A DNA stretch of 64,000 bases from UBA9676 sp963837105. GTDB taxonomy: Bacteria; Actinomycetota; Actinomycetes; Streptosporangiales; Streptosporangiaceae. Positions 52,137 to 61,248 of the stretch are shown here, one piece after another (the stretch's first letter is position 1; each line of letters begins with the position of its first letter). The DNA lies in NCBI GenBank assembly GCA_963837105.1, contig CAWIMG010000036.1:124001-188000 (forward strand), in the 5' to 3' direction. The translations under genes were made by a program, and so were the position numbers. The notes beneath the pieces are model-generated. The model searched no databases, was not told where the DNA came from, and saw only the letters and a program-made list of their open reading frames with translations.

Positions 52137-53980
52137 CTAGTCGGCGGCGAAGGCGGCCAGGTCGGCGCCCTTGCCGGACCGGTACAGGAACACGTACCGG
52201 ACGTCGTCGCGGGCCAGGATCGCACCGGCCTGGCAGCTGGCCGGGTGCAGCAGCACCTCGTTGGAGTCGAGCAGCGGCTGGCGGCCCGCCGGGGGCAGCG
52301 ACCGCGGGTGGGCGATCCGGTAGGCGCCGTAGGACTGCAGGCCGGTGTAGCCGCCCATGGCCAGCACCGCACGGTTGCCGATGCCGGGGTTCAGGTAGGG
52401 CGTGGAGATGACATTGCCCCCGGTGTTGTGCTGCCCCAGCCAGCGCCCGGCGGCCGCGACCCGGTGCGTGAGCACCTCGCCCGCGGGCCGGGCCCCGGCC
52501 TGCAGGCTGTGGGCCGTCTGCACGATCGCGACGAGCGCGATCACCGCCGTGGCTGCGGCCGCCGATATGGTCAGCGCGGTCCTGCTCCCCGGCCAGTAAG
52601 CCAGCAGCGCCCGCACCACGAGCACCACGCCCAGCGCGCCCAGCACCGACAGCGGCGCCCCGAGATCGCGCTCGAACCGCTGCGGGAAGCCGTCCACGGC
52701 GGTCCGGCTGCCCAGGTACATCATGGCCGCCCACAGCAGGACGGTCACGGTGGCGAGCACCTGCCCCGGCTCGGCCAGCCGCCGAATCCTGGCCGCGGCC
52801 GCCCCGGCGCCGAACAGGCCAAGCCAGACAATGGCTGGCCCGAGTCCCGTCAGCAGGTGCGCCGCAGCCGGGACTGGCTGGCTGCCGAGCGCGATCGAGA
52901 CCGCGGTGGAGGTGGATGAGTGGCCGGTGATCAGCCCGGCCAGGCTGTAGGTAAGGGTGGCGCAGCCGACCGCCAGCACGGCCGCCGCCACCAGCGCCAG
53001 CAGCAGCATCCGCACCGCCTGGCGGCTCCCGCCGGTAGAGCAGGTAGGGCACGGCCGTGACCGCCGTCAGGGCCAGCAGCACCGCCACGTACAGGGTGAC
53101 CACCGAGTGATACAGCACCACCGAGGCTGCCGTCACGGCCAGCAGCGCCGCCGACCTCGCGCTGGCGGAGTGATACAGCGTGATCAGTGCGGCGACGACC
53201 ATCACCATCAGGAAGTAGCCGGCCAGCAGGTCGGGGTAGCGGCCCTCGGCGAAGCCGTCGTGGGCGCCGTTCAGCACCAGCCCGTTCAGCGCGGCCGCGG
53301 CCAGCCCGTACGGCCAGCCCCACAGCCCGGTGGCGAGTGCGTACCCGGCCAGTGCGCAGAGTACGAGGAAGGCGGGCGCCAGCACGGGGAACAGCTGCAG
53401 CGGGGCCAGCCCGCTGAACCGGCAGATCACAGCGGTGAGCGCGGGGAAGCCGGGTGGGTAGATGAGGTAGGTGCCATAGGAGCCGTGGGCGAGCATCTGC
53501 TCGGCCATTACGGCATGGGAGAACTGGTCACCACCACGCAGGAATGGCCAGTCGTGGCTGATCACCCCGGAGTAAGCCCGGCAGCCTGCCCGCCATGCCG
53601 CCCGGACCCGCGGATCCCTGGCCGGCCACCGCGGCGGGGGCAGTCCCACCGCCAGCGGCGGCAGTCCCGCCGCCAGGCCCGTTACCCGGCCCGCCGCCGC
53701 CCCACCGGCCGCGGCCGGCGGCCGCACCACCACCACCGGGGGCCCGGGCGGGCCCGGCGATCAGCACGCCGGCCAGGATCACCAGCACCACGATGAGGGC
53801 CAGCAGCCAGGCCGGCGGGTGTGTGCGGAGCATGCTGGCGAGGACAACCGCGAAAGTGCCGGCCACCAGGGTCAGCACGCGCGGGTCGGCGGTCACCGCG
53901 GGAGAGGGCAGCGCCGGGGTGGCCGGGCCGGGCGCACCACCCCGGAGCCGGTAGGCCAGCAGGCCGAGCATGATGGCCAC
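52137..53980 (-). CDS. large polytopic membrane protein, GT-C glycosyltransferase-like, two frameshifts
   Basis: Three overlapping frames make one protein of about 614 residues. The first (from ATG 53980; upstream hydrophobic codons suggest an earlier start) holds helices such as VLTLVAGTFAVVLASMLRTH. An extra base near 53738-53757 shifts to the frame with GGDQFSHAVMAEQMLAHGSY, IYPPGFPALTAVICRFSGLA and GFAEGRYPDLLAGYFLMVMV. An extra base near 53022-53026 shifts to the last frame (LLLALVAAAVLAVGCATLTY), ending in a soluble domain, TGGNVISTPYLNPGIGNRAV and VRYVFLYRSGKGADLA. The layout suggests a GT-C-type glycosyltransferase, but no family was firmly recognised. Confidence 0.6.
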
Positions 53981-54053
53981 CGCGGCCAGGGCGATCCACA
54001 GGGTTATCCCCCCTCCGGGCGCCCCGGGCCTGTGCCGGGGCGGGGTGGATGGC

Positions 54054-55118
54054 CTATCGCTGCCCGGGGCGGTCGAAGTTGACCGAACTGTAGGCGCGCA
54101 GTTTCCAGAGCTGGTGCTCGCTGGTGATGGTCCGGGTGGTGCCCGATCTGGCCCGCATGACCAGCGACTGGGTGGTCGCGCCGCCCGCCCGGTAGCGCAC
54201 CCCGGCCAGCAGTTCCCCGTCGGTGATCCCGGTGGCGGCGAAGAAGGCGTCTTCCGAGGCGACGAGTTCGTCGGTGGTCAGCACCCGGCTGAGGTCGTGC
54301 CCGGCGTCGATGGCCCGGTCGCGCTCGGCGTCGTCACGGGGCGCCAGCTTGCCCTGGATGACCCCACCCAGGCACTTGATCGCGCAGGCGGCGATGATGC
54401 CCTCCGGGGTGCCGCCGATGCCGACCAGCAGATCGACGCCGGTGCCCTCACGGGCGGCCATGATGGCGCCGGCCACGTCACCATCGGTGATCAGCTTGAT
54501 CCGGGCGCCGGTCTCCCGGACGTCGGCGATCAGCTGCTGGTGCCGTGGCCGGTCGAGGATGACCACGGTCACGTCCTGCGGGTGACAGCCCTTGGCCCGG
54601 GCCACCGCCCCGACGTTGTGCGCGGCCGGCGCCTCGATGTCCACGACACCGGCCGCGGTGGGGCCGGTCACCAGCTTGGACATGTAGAAGACAGCGGACG
54701 GGTCATACATCGAGCCGCGGGGACTGACCGCCAGCACGGAGATGCCGTTCGGCATGCCGTTGGCGGTCAGCCGGGTGCCGTCGATCGGGTCGACCGCCAC
54801 GTCGCACTCCGGCCCGGTCCCGTCGCCGACCTGCTCCCCGTTGTAGAGCATCGGGGCTTGGTCCTTCTCGCCCTCGCCGATCACCACCACCCCGCGCATG
54901 GACACGGTGTTGATGAGCGCCCGCATCGCCTCCACGGCTGCGGCGTCGGCGCCGATCTTGTCACCGCGCCCGACCCAGCGGGCCGCGGCCATCGCGCCCG
55001 CCTCGGTTACCCGGGTGAGCTCCAGGGCCAGGTTCCGGTCGGGTGCCTGGGCTTCCGGCTCGGCGGTGATGGGCGGGCCCGGCTGGCTTGCCACGGGGGC
55101 GATGGGGTCGTCAGGCAT
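54054..55118 (-). CDS. glpX: fructose-1,6-bisphosphatase class II
   Basis: Gluconeogenic hydrolysis of fructose-1,6-bisphosphate, the main FBPase of actinobacteria. The 354-residue protein shows VIGEGEKDQAPMLYNGEQVG, DVAVDPIDGTRLTANG (metal-binding DPIDGT), LDRPRHQQLIADVRETGARI, and LLVGIGGTPEGIIAACAIKC. It has a 25-residue Pro/Ala-rich N-terminal extension. ATG 55118 has GAGAGG upstream; TAAGAT nearby is a likely -10. Its neighbours xseB and xseA match the fum-glpX-xseBA order of mycobacteria. Confidence 0.96.
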   Translation of the reverse strand: MPDDPIAPVASQPGPPITAEPEAQAPDRNLALELTRVTEAGAMAAARWVGRGDKIGADAAAVEAMRALINTVSMRGVVVIGEGEKDQAPMLYNGEQVGDGTGPECDVAVDPIDGTRLTANGMPNGISVLAVSPRGSMYDPSAVFYMSKLVTGPTAAGVVDIEAPAAHNVGAVARAKGCHPQDVTVVILDRPRHQQLIADVRETGARIKLITDGDVAGAIMAAREGTGVDLLVGIGGTPEGIIAACAIKCLGGVIQGKLAPRDDAERDRAIDAGHDLSRVLTTDELVASEDAFFAATGITDGELLAGVRYRAGGATTQSLVMRARSGTTRTITSEHQLWKLRAYSSVNFDRPGQR

Positions 55119-55224
55119 GGCTGATGCCTCTCGTTCAGTGGCCGTGGACTGATCTTACGTACCGGGCCAGCCAGCTTGGCATGATCCCGGCCGGGTGGCA
55201 TCCCCCGGAAGGGTGGCCCTGGCG

Positions 55225-55467
55225 CTAGAACGGCGCGCCCGGATCGGCGGGCTCATCCTGCTCGGGCAGCGCGGCGGCGAGCCGGGCCCGGGCTCCTTCC
55301 AGCCACTGCGAGCAGATGCCGGCGAGCCGCTCGCCCCGCTCCCACAGTTCGAGTGACTCCGCCAGCGCCAGCCCGCCGCTCTCCAGCCGCTTCACCACCT
55401 CGACCAGCTCATCGCGCGCCTGCTCGTAGCTCAGCGATCCGGCGGGCTGATCCTGCGGTCCGGTCAC
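55225..55467 (-). CDS. xseB: exodeoxyribonuclease VII small subunit
   Basis: An 80-residue helical subunit that partners XseA in degrading single-stranded DNA. The family signature SYEQARDELVEVVKRLESGG and LALAESLELWERGERLAGIC is clear. GTG 55467 starts it, with TATGTT (55474-55479, minus strand) 6 nt upstream, suggesting leaderless expression. An unrelated acyltransferase gene separates it from xseA. Confidence 0.95.
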   Translation of the reverse strand: MTGPQDQPAGSLSYEQARDELVEVVKRLESGGLALAESLELWERGERLAGICSQWLEGARARLAAALPEQDEPADPGAPF

Positions 55468-55483
55468 GGCGCCAACATACCGG

Positions 55484-57490
55484 CTACGGGTGCATCCTGC
55501 CGGGGCCAGCCGGTCCAGCCCAGGTCTGCATGCGGGCCGGATAGCCGTGGGCCAGGGCCGTGGCGGGCTGGGTGGCCTGGATCGCCGCCGCCACCACCCG
55601 TGCGTAGAGCCGGGCGCCGGGCGGCCGGGGGTGGACGCCGTCAGGCCAGAGCAGCCAGGTGCGGTGCTCGATCGCGGCGTGCCAGTTCGCCATCACCACG
55701 TTCGGGTGGCGGCTGGCGGCCGCGATGGCCGCATTCACCTCGTGCTCCCAGGGCCGGGCCTCGTAGGTGTTGACCAGCACCAGCTTGCGCCGGGGCCCGA
55801 TCTCGGCCAGCAACTGGCGGATCTGGCCGCTGGTCACGGTCCCGTTCGTGCCCAGGCCCACGACCACCACCCGGCGCAGCCGGCCGTGGGCGGCGAGCCG
55901 GCCGACGATGGCCAGCCCGGTCTGCATCTGGCGGCTGACCTGTGCGTCGATATAGACACCGGGCAGGGCTGCCTGCAGCTGCGGAGCCGAGGCGAGCATG
56001 ACCGAGTCGCCGATCGCGGTGACCTGCCAGCCCCGCACCGGCCGGGGAGCCTGGCCGCCCGGAGCGGCCGCGGTGGTTGTCCCGGCGGGGGACTGTTCGG
56101 GGGTGGCGGCCGGCTGCTGCCCGCCCGCAGGCGGCTGGGCGGCCCGGGCGCGGCTGGCCGCACTGACCCGCTCACCCTGGGCGACCTGGCGCATCAGGGC
56201 GGAGGAGGCGCTGGCCGGCGGATTGAGCACGCCGTATCCCGCCGTGCAGGCGACCGTGGCTGCCGCCACCACGGCCAGCAGCGGCAGGGCGCGGATGGGA
56301 GAGCGGCGGGCGGCGGTGAGGGATTCGGCCAGCCCGGCCCGCCAGGTACGCAGGGTGGCGCGGAACCCGGATCGCAGGATGGGTGTCTCGATCCACCGCC
56401 AGGAGGCGGCCGCCAGGCCGATCGCGATCACCGCCTCCACCGGCCACAGCCAGGCCGGGACCGGTCCCGGGGCGGCGATCGCGACGGCGAGCGCGATCAC
56501 CGGCCAGTGCCACAGGTAGATGCCGTAGGAGCGGACGCCAAGCCAGCGCAGCGGCCGCAGGCTGAGCAGCGCGGACACGCCCCCCGGCGCCGCGGCTGCC
56601 AGCACCAGGCCACCGGCCGCGAGGGCGGCGATAACCAGCCCGGCGGGATAGACCACCGGGTCGGCGCCGGACAGGTGACCGGCCGACCAGGCCAGCACGG
56701 CCAGCCCGGCCAGGCCAGCGAAGTCCAGCCGCCGGGTGAGGCCCGGCGCCGCGGCGGTCACGGTGGCCAGTGGCCAGGTCAGCGCCAGTGCCGCGCCGAC
56801 CAGCAGGGCGGCCGCATGGGTATCGGTGCCGTAGTACACCCGTGACGGGTCGGTACCGGGGGTGTACAGCAGCGCCATCAGCAGTGCCGATGCCGCGGCC
56901 CCGGCCCAGGCGACCGCCGCCCGGGCGTGGCGGCTGCTCATAGCGGCCAGCACCAGCCCCAGGATCAGCGGCCAGATCAGGTAGAACTGCTCCTCGATGG
57001 CCAGCGACCACAGGTGCTGCAACGGTGGCGGCGGGCCGAACGACGCGAAGTAGGAGACGTGGTGGGTGGCCTGATACCAGTTGCTTCCGTAGCAGGCGGC
57101 CGCCACCAGGCTCGGCCGGAGCGCCGCCAGCTGGCCCGGCTCGGCCAGCGCCACCGCCGCCGTCACCGTGACCAGTACCACCGCCAGCGCGGGCAGGAGC
57201 CGCCGCGCCCGCCGGCCCCAGAACTGGCCGAGGTGCAGTTTCCCCAGCCGGTCCCGCCGGGCAGCCAGCAGATCGGTGATCAGGTACCCGCTGAGCACGA
57301 AGAACACGTCCACGCCGAGGAACCCGCCCGGGGCAGCGGGGATGCCCAGGTGAAACGCCAGCACAGCGAGCACGGCCAGAGCGCGGACCCCATCCAGGCC
57401 GGGTGCACGCTGACGCTGGCCGCCGCCCATGGCTGGCCTGGCTACCGGCTCCAGCGTCAACTCGGTCATCACCTCCCGGCTCAAGGCCAT
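55484..57490 (-). CDS. acyltransferase family 3 membrane protein with C-terminal SGNH domain (OafA/YrhL-like)
   Basis: O-acyltransferase that modifies cell-surface sugars. The first 390 residues form about ten helices with the AT3 signatures LDGVRALAVLAVLAFHLGIP (catalytic His in AFH), FFVLSGYLIT, and LWSLAIEEQFYLIWPL. A Ser/Pro/Gln-rich linker leads to an extracytoplasmic SGNH hydrolase: TAIGDSVMLA (nucleophile Ser), GLGTNGT and WPDGVHP (Asp-His pair). ATG 57490 gives 668 residues; ATG 57469 (GGGAGG upstream) is an alternative. It lies between xseA and xseB, splitting an otherwise usual pair. Confidence 0.92.
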   Translation of the reverse strand: MALSREVMTELTLEPVARPAMGGGQRQRAPGLDGVRALAVLAVLAFHLGIPAAPGGFLGVDVFFVLSGYLITDLLAARRDRLGKLHLGQFWGRRARRLLPALAVVLVTVTAAVALAEPGQLAALRPSLVAAACYGSNWYQATHHVSYFASFGPPPPLQHLWSLAIEEQFYLIWPLILGLVLAAMSSRHARAAVAWAGAAASALLMALLYTPGTDPSRVYYGTDTHAAALLVGAALALTWPLATVTAAAPGLTRRLDFAGLAGLAVLAWSAGHLSGADPVVYPAGLVIAALAAGGLVLAAAAPGGVSALLSLRPLRWLGVRSYGIYLWHWPVIALAVAIAAPGPVPAWLWPVEAVIAIGLAAASWRWIETPILRSGFRATLRTWRAGLAESLTAARRSPIRALPLLAVVAAATVACTAGYGVLNPPASASSALMRQVAQGERVSAASRARAAQPPAGGQQPAATPEQSPAGTTTAAAPGGQAPRPVRGWQVTAIGDSVMLASAPQLQAALPGVYIDAQVSRQMQTGLAIVGRLAAHGRLRRVVVVGLGTNGTVTSGQIRQLLAEIGPRRKLVLVNTYEARPWEHEVNAAIAAASRHPNVVMANWHAAIEHRTWLLWPDGVHPRPPGARLYARVVAAAIQATQPATALAHGYPARMQTWAGPAGPGRMHP

Positions 57491-57493
57491 CTT

Positions 57494-57511
57494 CCGGACT
57501 TCGCCGTCCGG
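57494..57511 (-). promoter_or_regulatory. hairpin between xseA and the acyltransferase gene
   Basis: CCGGAC (57494-57499) pairs with GTCCGG (57506-57511) around a six-base loop, in the 63-base gap after the xseA stop and directly before the acyltransferase start. It could terminate xseA transcripts or hide the start of the acyltransferase gene. GTTAAC and AACGTT palindromes occur in the same gap. Confidence 0.4.
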
Positions 57512-57553
57512 GCAAGCGGAGAAACGCCGGGGCGGGGTGGGGGGAAGTTAACG

Positions 57554-58777
57554 TTACGCGTCCGGGGCGCGATGCGCGCTATCTTCGGCGGTCACAGTTA
57601 GCTGGTCGTCGGCGAACCTGACCACCAGCCGCTCGCCCTGCGCCACATCGGCCGCGCGCCGGATGACCTCGCCGTCCCGCTGCACGATCGCGTAGCCACG
57701 CTGCAATGTGGCGGCCGGGGACAGGGCCAGCAGCCGGCCGCGGATATGCCCGACGTCGTCCGCGGCGCGGTCCAGCCCGGTGGTGAAGCACCGCCGCGCC
57801 CGCCCCGCCAGCGCCGCGACCAGCTCGGCGCGCCGGTCGATCTCCCGCAGCGGGTCGGCCAGCGCTGGCCGGGACCGGGTATCCGCCAGCCAGGCGCCTT
57901 CCCGGTCGAGCCGGCCCAGCAGTGTTCGCCGGGCGCGGGAGCGCAGCTGGCGGATGAGGGCGAGCTGCTCGGTCACGTCCGGCACCGCCCGCCGGGCCGC
58001 GTCGGTGGGGGTGGAGGCGCGCACGTCGGCGACCAGGTCCAGCAGCGGGGTGTCCTGCTCATGCCCGATCGCGCTCACGACCGGGGTCTGACAGCCTGCC
58101 ACCGCGCGGATGAGGCTCTCGTCGGAGAACGGCAGCAGATCCTCCACCGAGCCGCCGCCCCTGGCGATGATGATCACTTGCACGTCCTGGTCGGCATCGA
58201 GGCGATGCAGCGCGTCGGTCACCTCGGTGACCGCGTAGGGGCCCTGCACCGCGACCTGCTCCACCCGGAACCGGACGGCTGGCCAGCGGGCCGCCGCATG
58301 GCGCTGCACGTCCCGCTGGGCCGCCGAGTCGCGCCCGCAGATCAGGCCGATCACGGCCGGCAGGAAGGGCAGTGGGCGCTTGCGCTCGGCCGCGAACAGG
58401 CCCTCGGCGGCCAGCGACCGCCGTAGCCGGTCGAGCCTGGCCAGCAGTTCGCCGATGCCCACCGCACGGATCTCGAACCCGGTCAGCGAGAACGAGCCAC
58501 GGGCCGGGTTAAGGTCAGGCTTGCCCCAGACCACCACCCGGGCGCCCTCGGCTGGCGGCGGGTCGGCCGCGTCGAGCACCGTCCGAGCGCAGATCACCCG
58601 GACTGAGACTGCCGCCACCGGATCGCGCAGGGTGAGGAACACTGTCCCGCCCCGCCTGGTCAACTCCGCGATCTGGCCTTCCACCCAGACCCGGCCAAGC
58701 CGGCCGACCCATTCCCCGGCCAGCCGCAGCACGGTGCGGACTGGGACCGGCGATTCGGCCGTGGTCTGCAGGGCCAT
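57554..58777 (-). CDS. xseA: exodeoxyribonuclease VII large subunit
   Basis: Catalytic subunit of ExoVII. The 407-residue protein has the N-terminal OB fold (WVGRLGRVWVEGQIAELTRR, TVFLTLRDPVAAVSVRVICA), the nuclease domain (LPFLPAVIGLICGRDSAAQR, VIIIARGGGSVEDLLPFSDE, AIGHEQDTPLLDLVADVRAS) and a coiled-coil C-terminus. It follows the lipid-droplet-type gene by 18 nt and is separated from xseB by the acyltransferase gene. Confidence 0.96.
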   Translation of the reverse strand: MALQTTAESPVPVRTVLRLAGEWVGRLGRVWVEGQIAELTRRGGTVFLTLRDPVAAVSVRVICARTVLDAADPPPAEGARVVVWGKPDLNPARGSFSLTGFEIRAVGIGELLARLDRLRRSLAAEGLFAAERKRPLPFLPAVIGLICGRDSAAQRDVQRHAAARWPAVRFRVEQVAVQGPYAVTEVTDALHRLDADQDVQVIIIARGGGSVEDLLPFSDESLIRAVAGCQTPVVSAIGHEQDTPLLDLVADVRASTPTDAARRAVPDVTEQLALIRQLRSRARRTLLGRLDREGAWLADTRSRPALADPLREIDRRAELVAALAGRARRCFTTGLDRAADDVGHIRGRLLALSPAATLQRGYAIVQRDGEVIRRAADVAQGERLVVRFADDQLTVTAEDSAHRAPDA

Positions 58778-58795
58778 GGGCGGCGCGGTGGCTGG

Positions 58796-59638
58796 TCAGC
58801 CGGTCTCGTCCGCGAGCCTGGCCAGGCGGCGCTCATACATGGTGATCACGTCGTCCCGGCGGGCGGTGGCCTGCTCGTAGTCGAGCAGTGCCCGGACCCC
58901 GTCCGGGCCGAGCCCACGCAACCTGGCCCGCAGCGAGGCGACCGAGAGGCTGTCGTAGCCCGCGATCGGCGGCACCGGCGCCGTGCTGGCGGCGCGCTTG
59001 GCGGTGCCGGGTTTGGCAGCGGCGGGTTTGGGGGTGGCCGGCTTGGCAGCGGCGGGTTTGGCGGTAGCCGGCCTGGTGGCGGTGGCCTTCGCGGCGGCTG
59101 GCTTGGTGCCAGCTGGTGTGGTGGCGGCCGAGGTGGCCCTGGCAGTGGCTGGCTTGGTGCCAGCCGGTGTGGTGGCCTTGGCCGGTGTGGCCCTGGCGGT
59201 GACTGGTTTGGCGCCGGCTGGTGTGGTGGCAGCGGGCTTGGTCTTAGTGGCCTTAGTCGTAGTGGCCTTGGCCGGGGCGGGCTTGGCCGGGGCGGGCTTG
59301 GCGGCGGTGGCCCCGGTGGCGGCTGGTTCGGTGGCAGCGGGCTTGCTGCTGGCGGCCTTGGCCGGCGCAGGGCCGGCTGGGCGGGTGTGCGGTCGCTGGC
59401 CAGCCGTGCCCTGGCGGTCGGACAGCAGCGTGACGTTGCCGGCCGCCTCCGGCTGCCGGCTGCCGGCTTCGCCCTGGCCCGCTGGCGGGCTGGGCGGCGC
59501 TGGCGGGGCGAACTGCTCCTCCAGCTGGGCCCGGAGCTTGTCGGCGGCCATCAGCAACTGGCCGATCCCGGCGAAGACCGTCCGCAGCACCATTGCGGGC
59601 GCCTCCTTGAGGCGATCAGTGACCTGCGGGATAGGCAT
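58796..59638 (-). CDS. lipid-droplet-associated-protein-like, Lys/Pro/Ala-repeat protein
   Basis: A 280-residue protein in three parts. The N-terminus (VTDRLKEAPAMVLRTVFAGI, then QLLMAADKLRAQLEEQF) is amphipathic and resembles actinobacterial lipid-droplet-associated proteins. The middle 110 residues are histone-H1-like repeats built from Ala, Lys, Pro and Thr (units such as PAKPA, KATTT, TKPAA), likely disordered and DNA- or membrane-binding. The C-terminal 50 residues (YDSLSVASLRARLRGLGPDG) form a short helix-turn module. Position beside xseA and ispH matches the mycobacterial gene Rv1109c from memory. Confidence 0.7.
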   Translation of the reverse strand: MPIPQVTDRLKEAPAMVLRTVFAGIGQLLMAADKLRAQLEEQFAPPAPPSPPAGQGEAGSRQPEAAGNVTLLSDRQGTAGQRPHTRPAGPAPAKAASSKPAATEPAATGATAAKPAPAKPAPAKATTTKATKTKPAATTPAGAKPVTARATPAKATTPAGTKPATARATSAATTPAGTKPAAAKATATRPATAKPAAAKPATPKPAAAKPGTAKRAASTAPVPPIAGYDSLSVASLRARLRGLGPDGVRALLDYEQATARRDDVITMYERRLARLADETG

Positions 59639-59792
59639 CGTGATCTCCTGCCTGCGTGTCTGGGCGCGGGGCGGTTCTGCCAGTTCCCTATTCTCGCTCC
59701 GCGCGGCCCGCCGTGCGCGGCGGCGGCCAGAGTTCCCGCTTCGGCCGTGCCAGCGGCTGGCGGCGTCCCGGAACCCCGGTACATTGGGGACT

Positions 59793-60770
59793 GTGATCAG
59801 CCTAGACGGGCAGGGGCAGGCCGCCCCCGAGCGGGTGGCCCGGCGGGTGCTGCTCGCCCGGCCGCGGGGGTACTGCGCCGGGGTGGACCGGGCCGTGCAG
59901 ACCGTGGAGCTGGCGCTGGAGCGCTACGGCGCCCCCGTCTATGTGCGCAAGCAGATCGTGCACAACAAGCACGTCGTGGCCTCGCTGGAGCAGCGGGGCG
60001 CGGTGTTCGTGGACGAGACGGCGGACGTGCCAGCGGGTGCGGTGGTGGTGTTCTCGGCGCACGGGGTGGCGCCGGAGGTCCGGGCTGAGGCCCAGCGCCG
60101 CGAGCTGCGCACGATCGACGCGACCTGCCCGCTGGTCACCAAGGTGCACAACGAGGCGCGGCGGTTTGCCGCCCAGGGGTACGACATCCTGCTCATCGGC
60201 CATGAGGGCCACGAGGAGGTCATCGGCACCACCGGTGAGGCGCCGGCGCACATCCACCTGGTGGACGGCCCGGCCGCCAGTGCCGCTGTGCAGGTGCGGG
60301 ACCCGGCCAAGGTCGCCTGGCTGTCACAGACCACGCTGTCGGTGGATGAGACCACCCAGACCGTGGCCGCGCTGCGCGAGCGGTTCCCGCTGCTGGCCGA
60401 CCCGCCCAGCGACGACATCTGTTACGCGACCCAGAACCGGCAGGTGGCCGTCAAGGCCATCGCCGCCGAGTCCGATCTGGTGATCGTGGTCGGGTCGCAG
60501 AACTCGTCCAACTCGGTGCGGCTGGTCGAGGTGGCCAAGGAAGCCGGGGCCGGTGCCGCCTACCTGGTGGACGATGCCGGGTCGATCGAGCCGGCCTGGC
60601 TGGCGGATGCCACCACGGTCGGCCTGACCAGTGGCGCGTCGGCGCCCGAGGAACTGGTCGCCGGTGTGCTGGAGCGTCTCGCCACCTTCGGGTTCGGCGA
60701 GGTGCAGGAGGTCGAGGCGGTCCCGGAGCGGATGGCCTTCGCGCTGCCACGCGACCTCAGACGCGGGTAG
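59793..60770 (+). CDS. ispH: 4-hydroxy-3-methylbut-2-enyl diphosphate reductase
   Basis: Last enzyme of the MEP isoprenoid pathway, reducing HMBPP to IPP and DMAPP on a [4Fe-4S] cluster. The 325-residue product has ARPRGYCAGVDRAVQTVELA (first cluster Cys), FSAHGVAPEVRAEAQRRELR, DATCPLVTKVHNEARRFAAQ (second Cys), and DDICYATQNRQVAVKAIA (third Cys). TACATT (59780-59785) lies 7 nt before GTG 59793, so the message is probably leaderless. The frame is open for 270 codons upstream, but this is the antisense of the Lys/Ala repeat gene. It ends with a 14-base convergent overlap. Confidence 0.97.
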   Translation: MISLDGQGQAAPERVARRVLLARPRGYCAGVDRAVQTVELALERYGAPVYVRKQIVHNKHVVASLEQRGAVFVDETADVPAGAVVVFSAHGVAPEVRAEAQRRELRTIDATCPLVTKVHNEARRFAAQGYDILLIGHEGHEEVIGTTGEAPAHIHLVDGPAASAAVQVRDPAKVAWLSQTTLSVDETTQTVAALRERFPLLADPPSDDICYATQNRQVAVKAIAAESDLVIVVGSQNSSNSVRLVEVAKEAGAGAAYLVDDAGSIEPAWLADATTVGLTSGASAPEELVAGVLERLATFGFGEVQEVEAVPERMAFALPRDLRRG

Positions 60771-61248
60771 CGTCAGGCTCCTTGCCAGCAGGCCTGGCCT
60801 GGCCATCAGCGGCATCGCGCGGCCGGGCAGCGGCTGCCCCGGCGGGCCTGGCTGGCCCACCGGGCCGGGATGGGAACTGCCGCACCGGCCAGGCTTGCCC
60901 GCCCAGGCCCCGGGCGGCCGCGATGATCAGGGTCAGCGCTGTCCCGGCGAACAGCCATGGTGCGGCGCCGGCCAGCGTGAGCGCGGCTCCCTCCGCGACC
61001 GACACGATCAGGCCGCCACTCCCGGTGATGGCACTGACCAGGACCACCACGATGCACAGCACGGTCGGCGGGCTGACCGCGACCAGCAGCAGGTCGGCCT
61101 TGCGTGCCCACCAGGCCGCGGCGGCGCCGCCGGCCAGGAAGAACACGCCAGTCACCGCCGGCTGGCCGAGCCCCTTGGCCAGCAGTACGCCCAGGGTGAA
61201 GACCACCATGGTCAGTACCAGCGCGCCGCGCGCCGTCAGCCGGATCAT
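60757..61248 (-). CDS. DUF6542 family membrane protein
   Basis: A 163-residue protein with about four helices (GALVLTMVVFTLGVLLAKGL, TGVFFLAGGAAAAWW, LLLVAVSPPTVLCIVVVLVS, APWLFAGTALTLIIAAARGL) and a Pro/Arg/Ala-rich cytoplasmic tail. This is the DUF6542 pattern found next to ispH in actinobacteria (Rv1111c, from memory). Its ATG overlaps the TMEM175 stop by four bases, and its 3' end overlaps ispH by 14 bases on the other strand. Function unknown. Confidence 0.82.
   Translation of the reverse strand: MIRLTARGALVLTMVVFTLGVLLAKGLGQPAVTGVFFLAGGAAAAWWARKADLLLVAVSPPTVLCIVVVLVSAITGSGGLIVSVAEGAALTLAGAAPWLFAGTALTLIIAAARGLGGQAWPVRQFPSRPGGPARPAGAAAARPRDAADGQARPAGKEPDATRV

Noticed and set aside
58983..59792. 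270-codon open extension upstream of ispH
   Set aside because: It is the antisense of the Lys/Ala/Pro repeat gene; the IspH family starts at ARPRGYCAGV and a -10 box lies just before GTG 59793.
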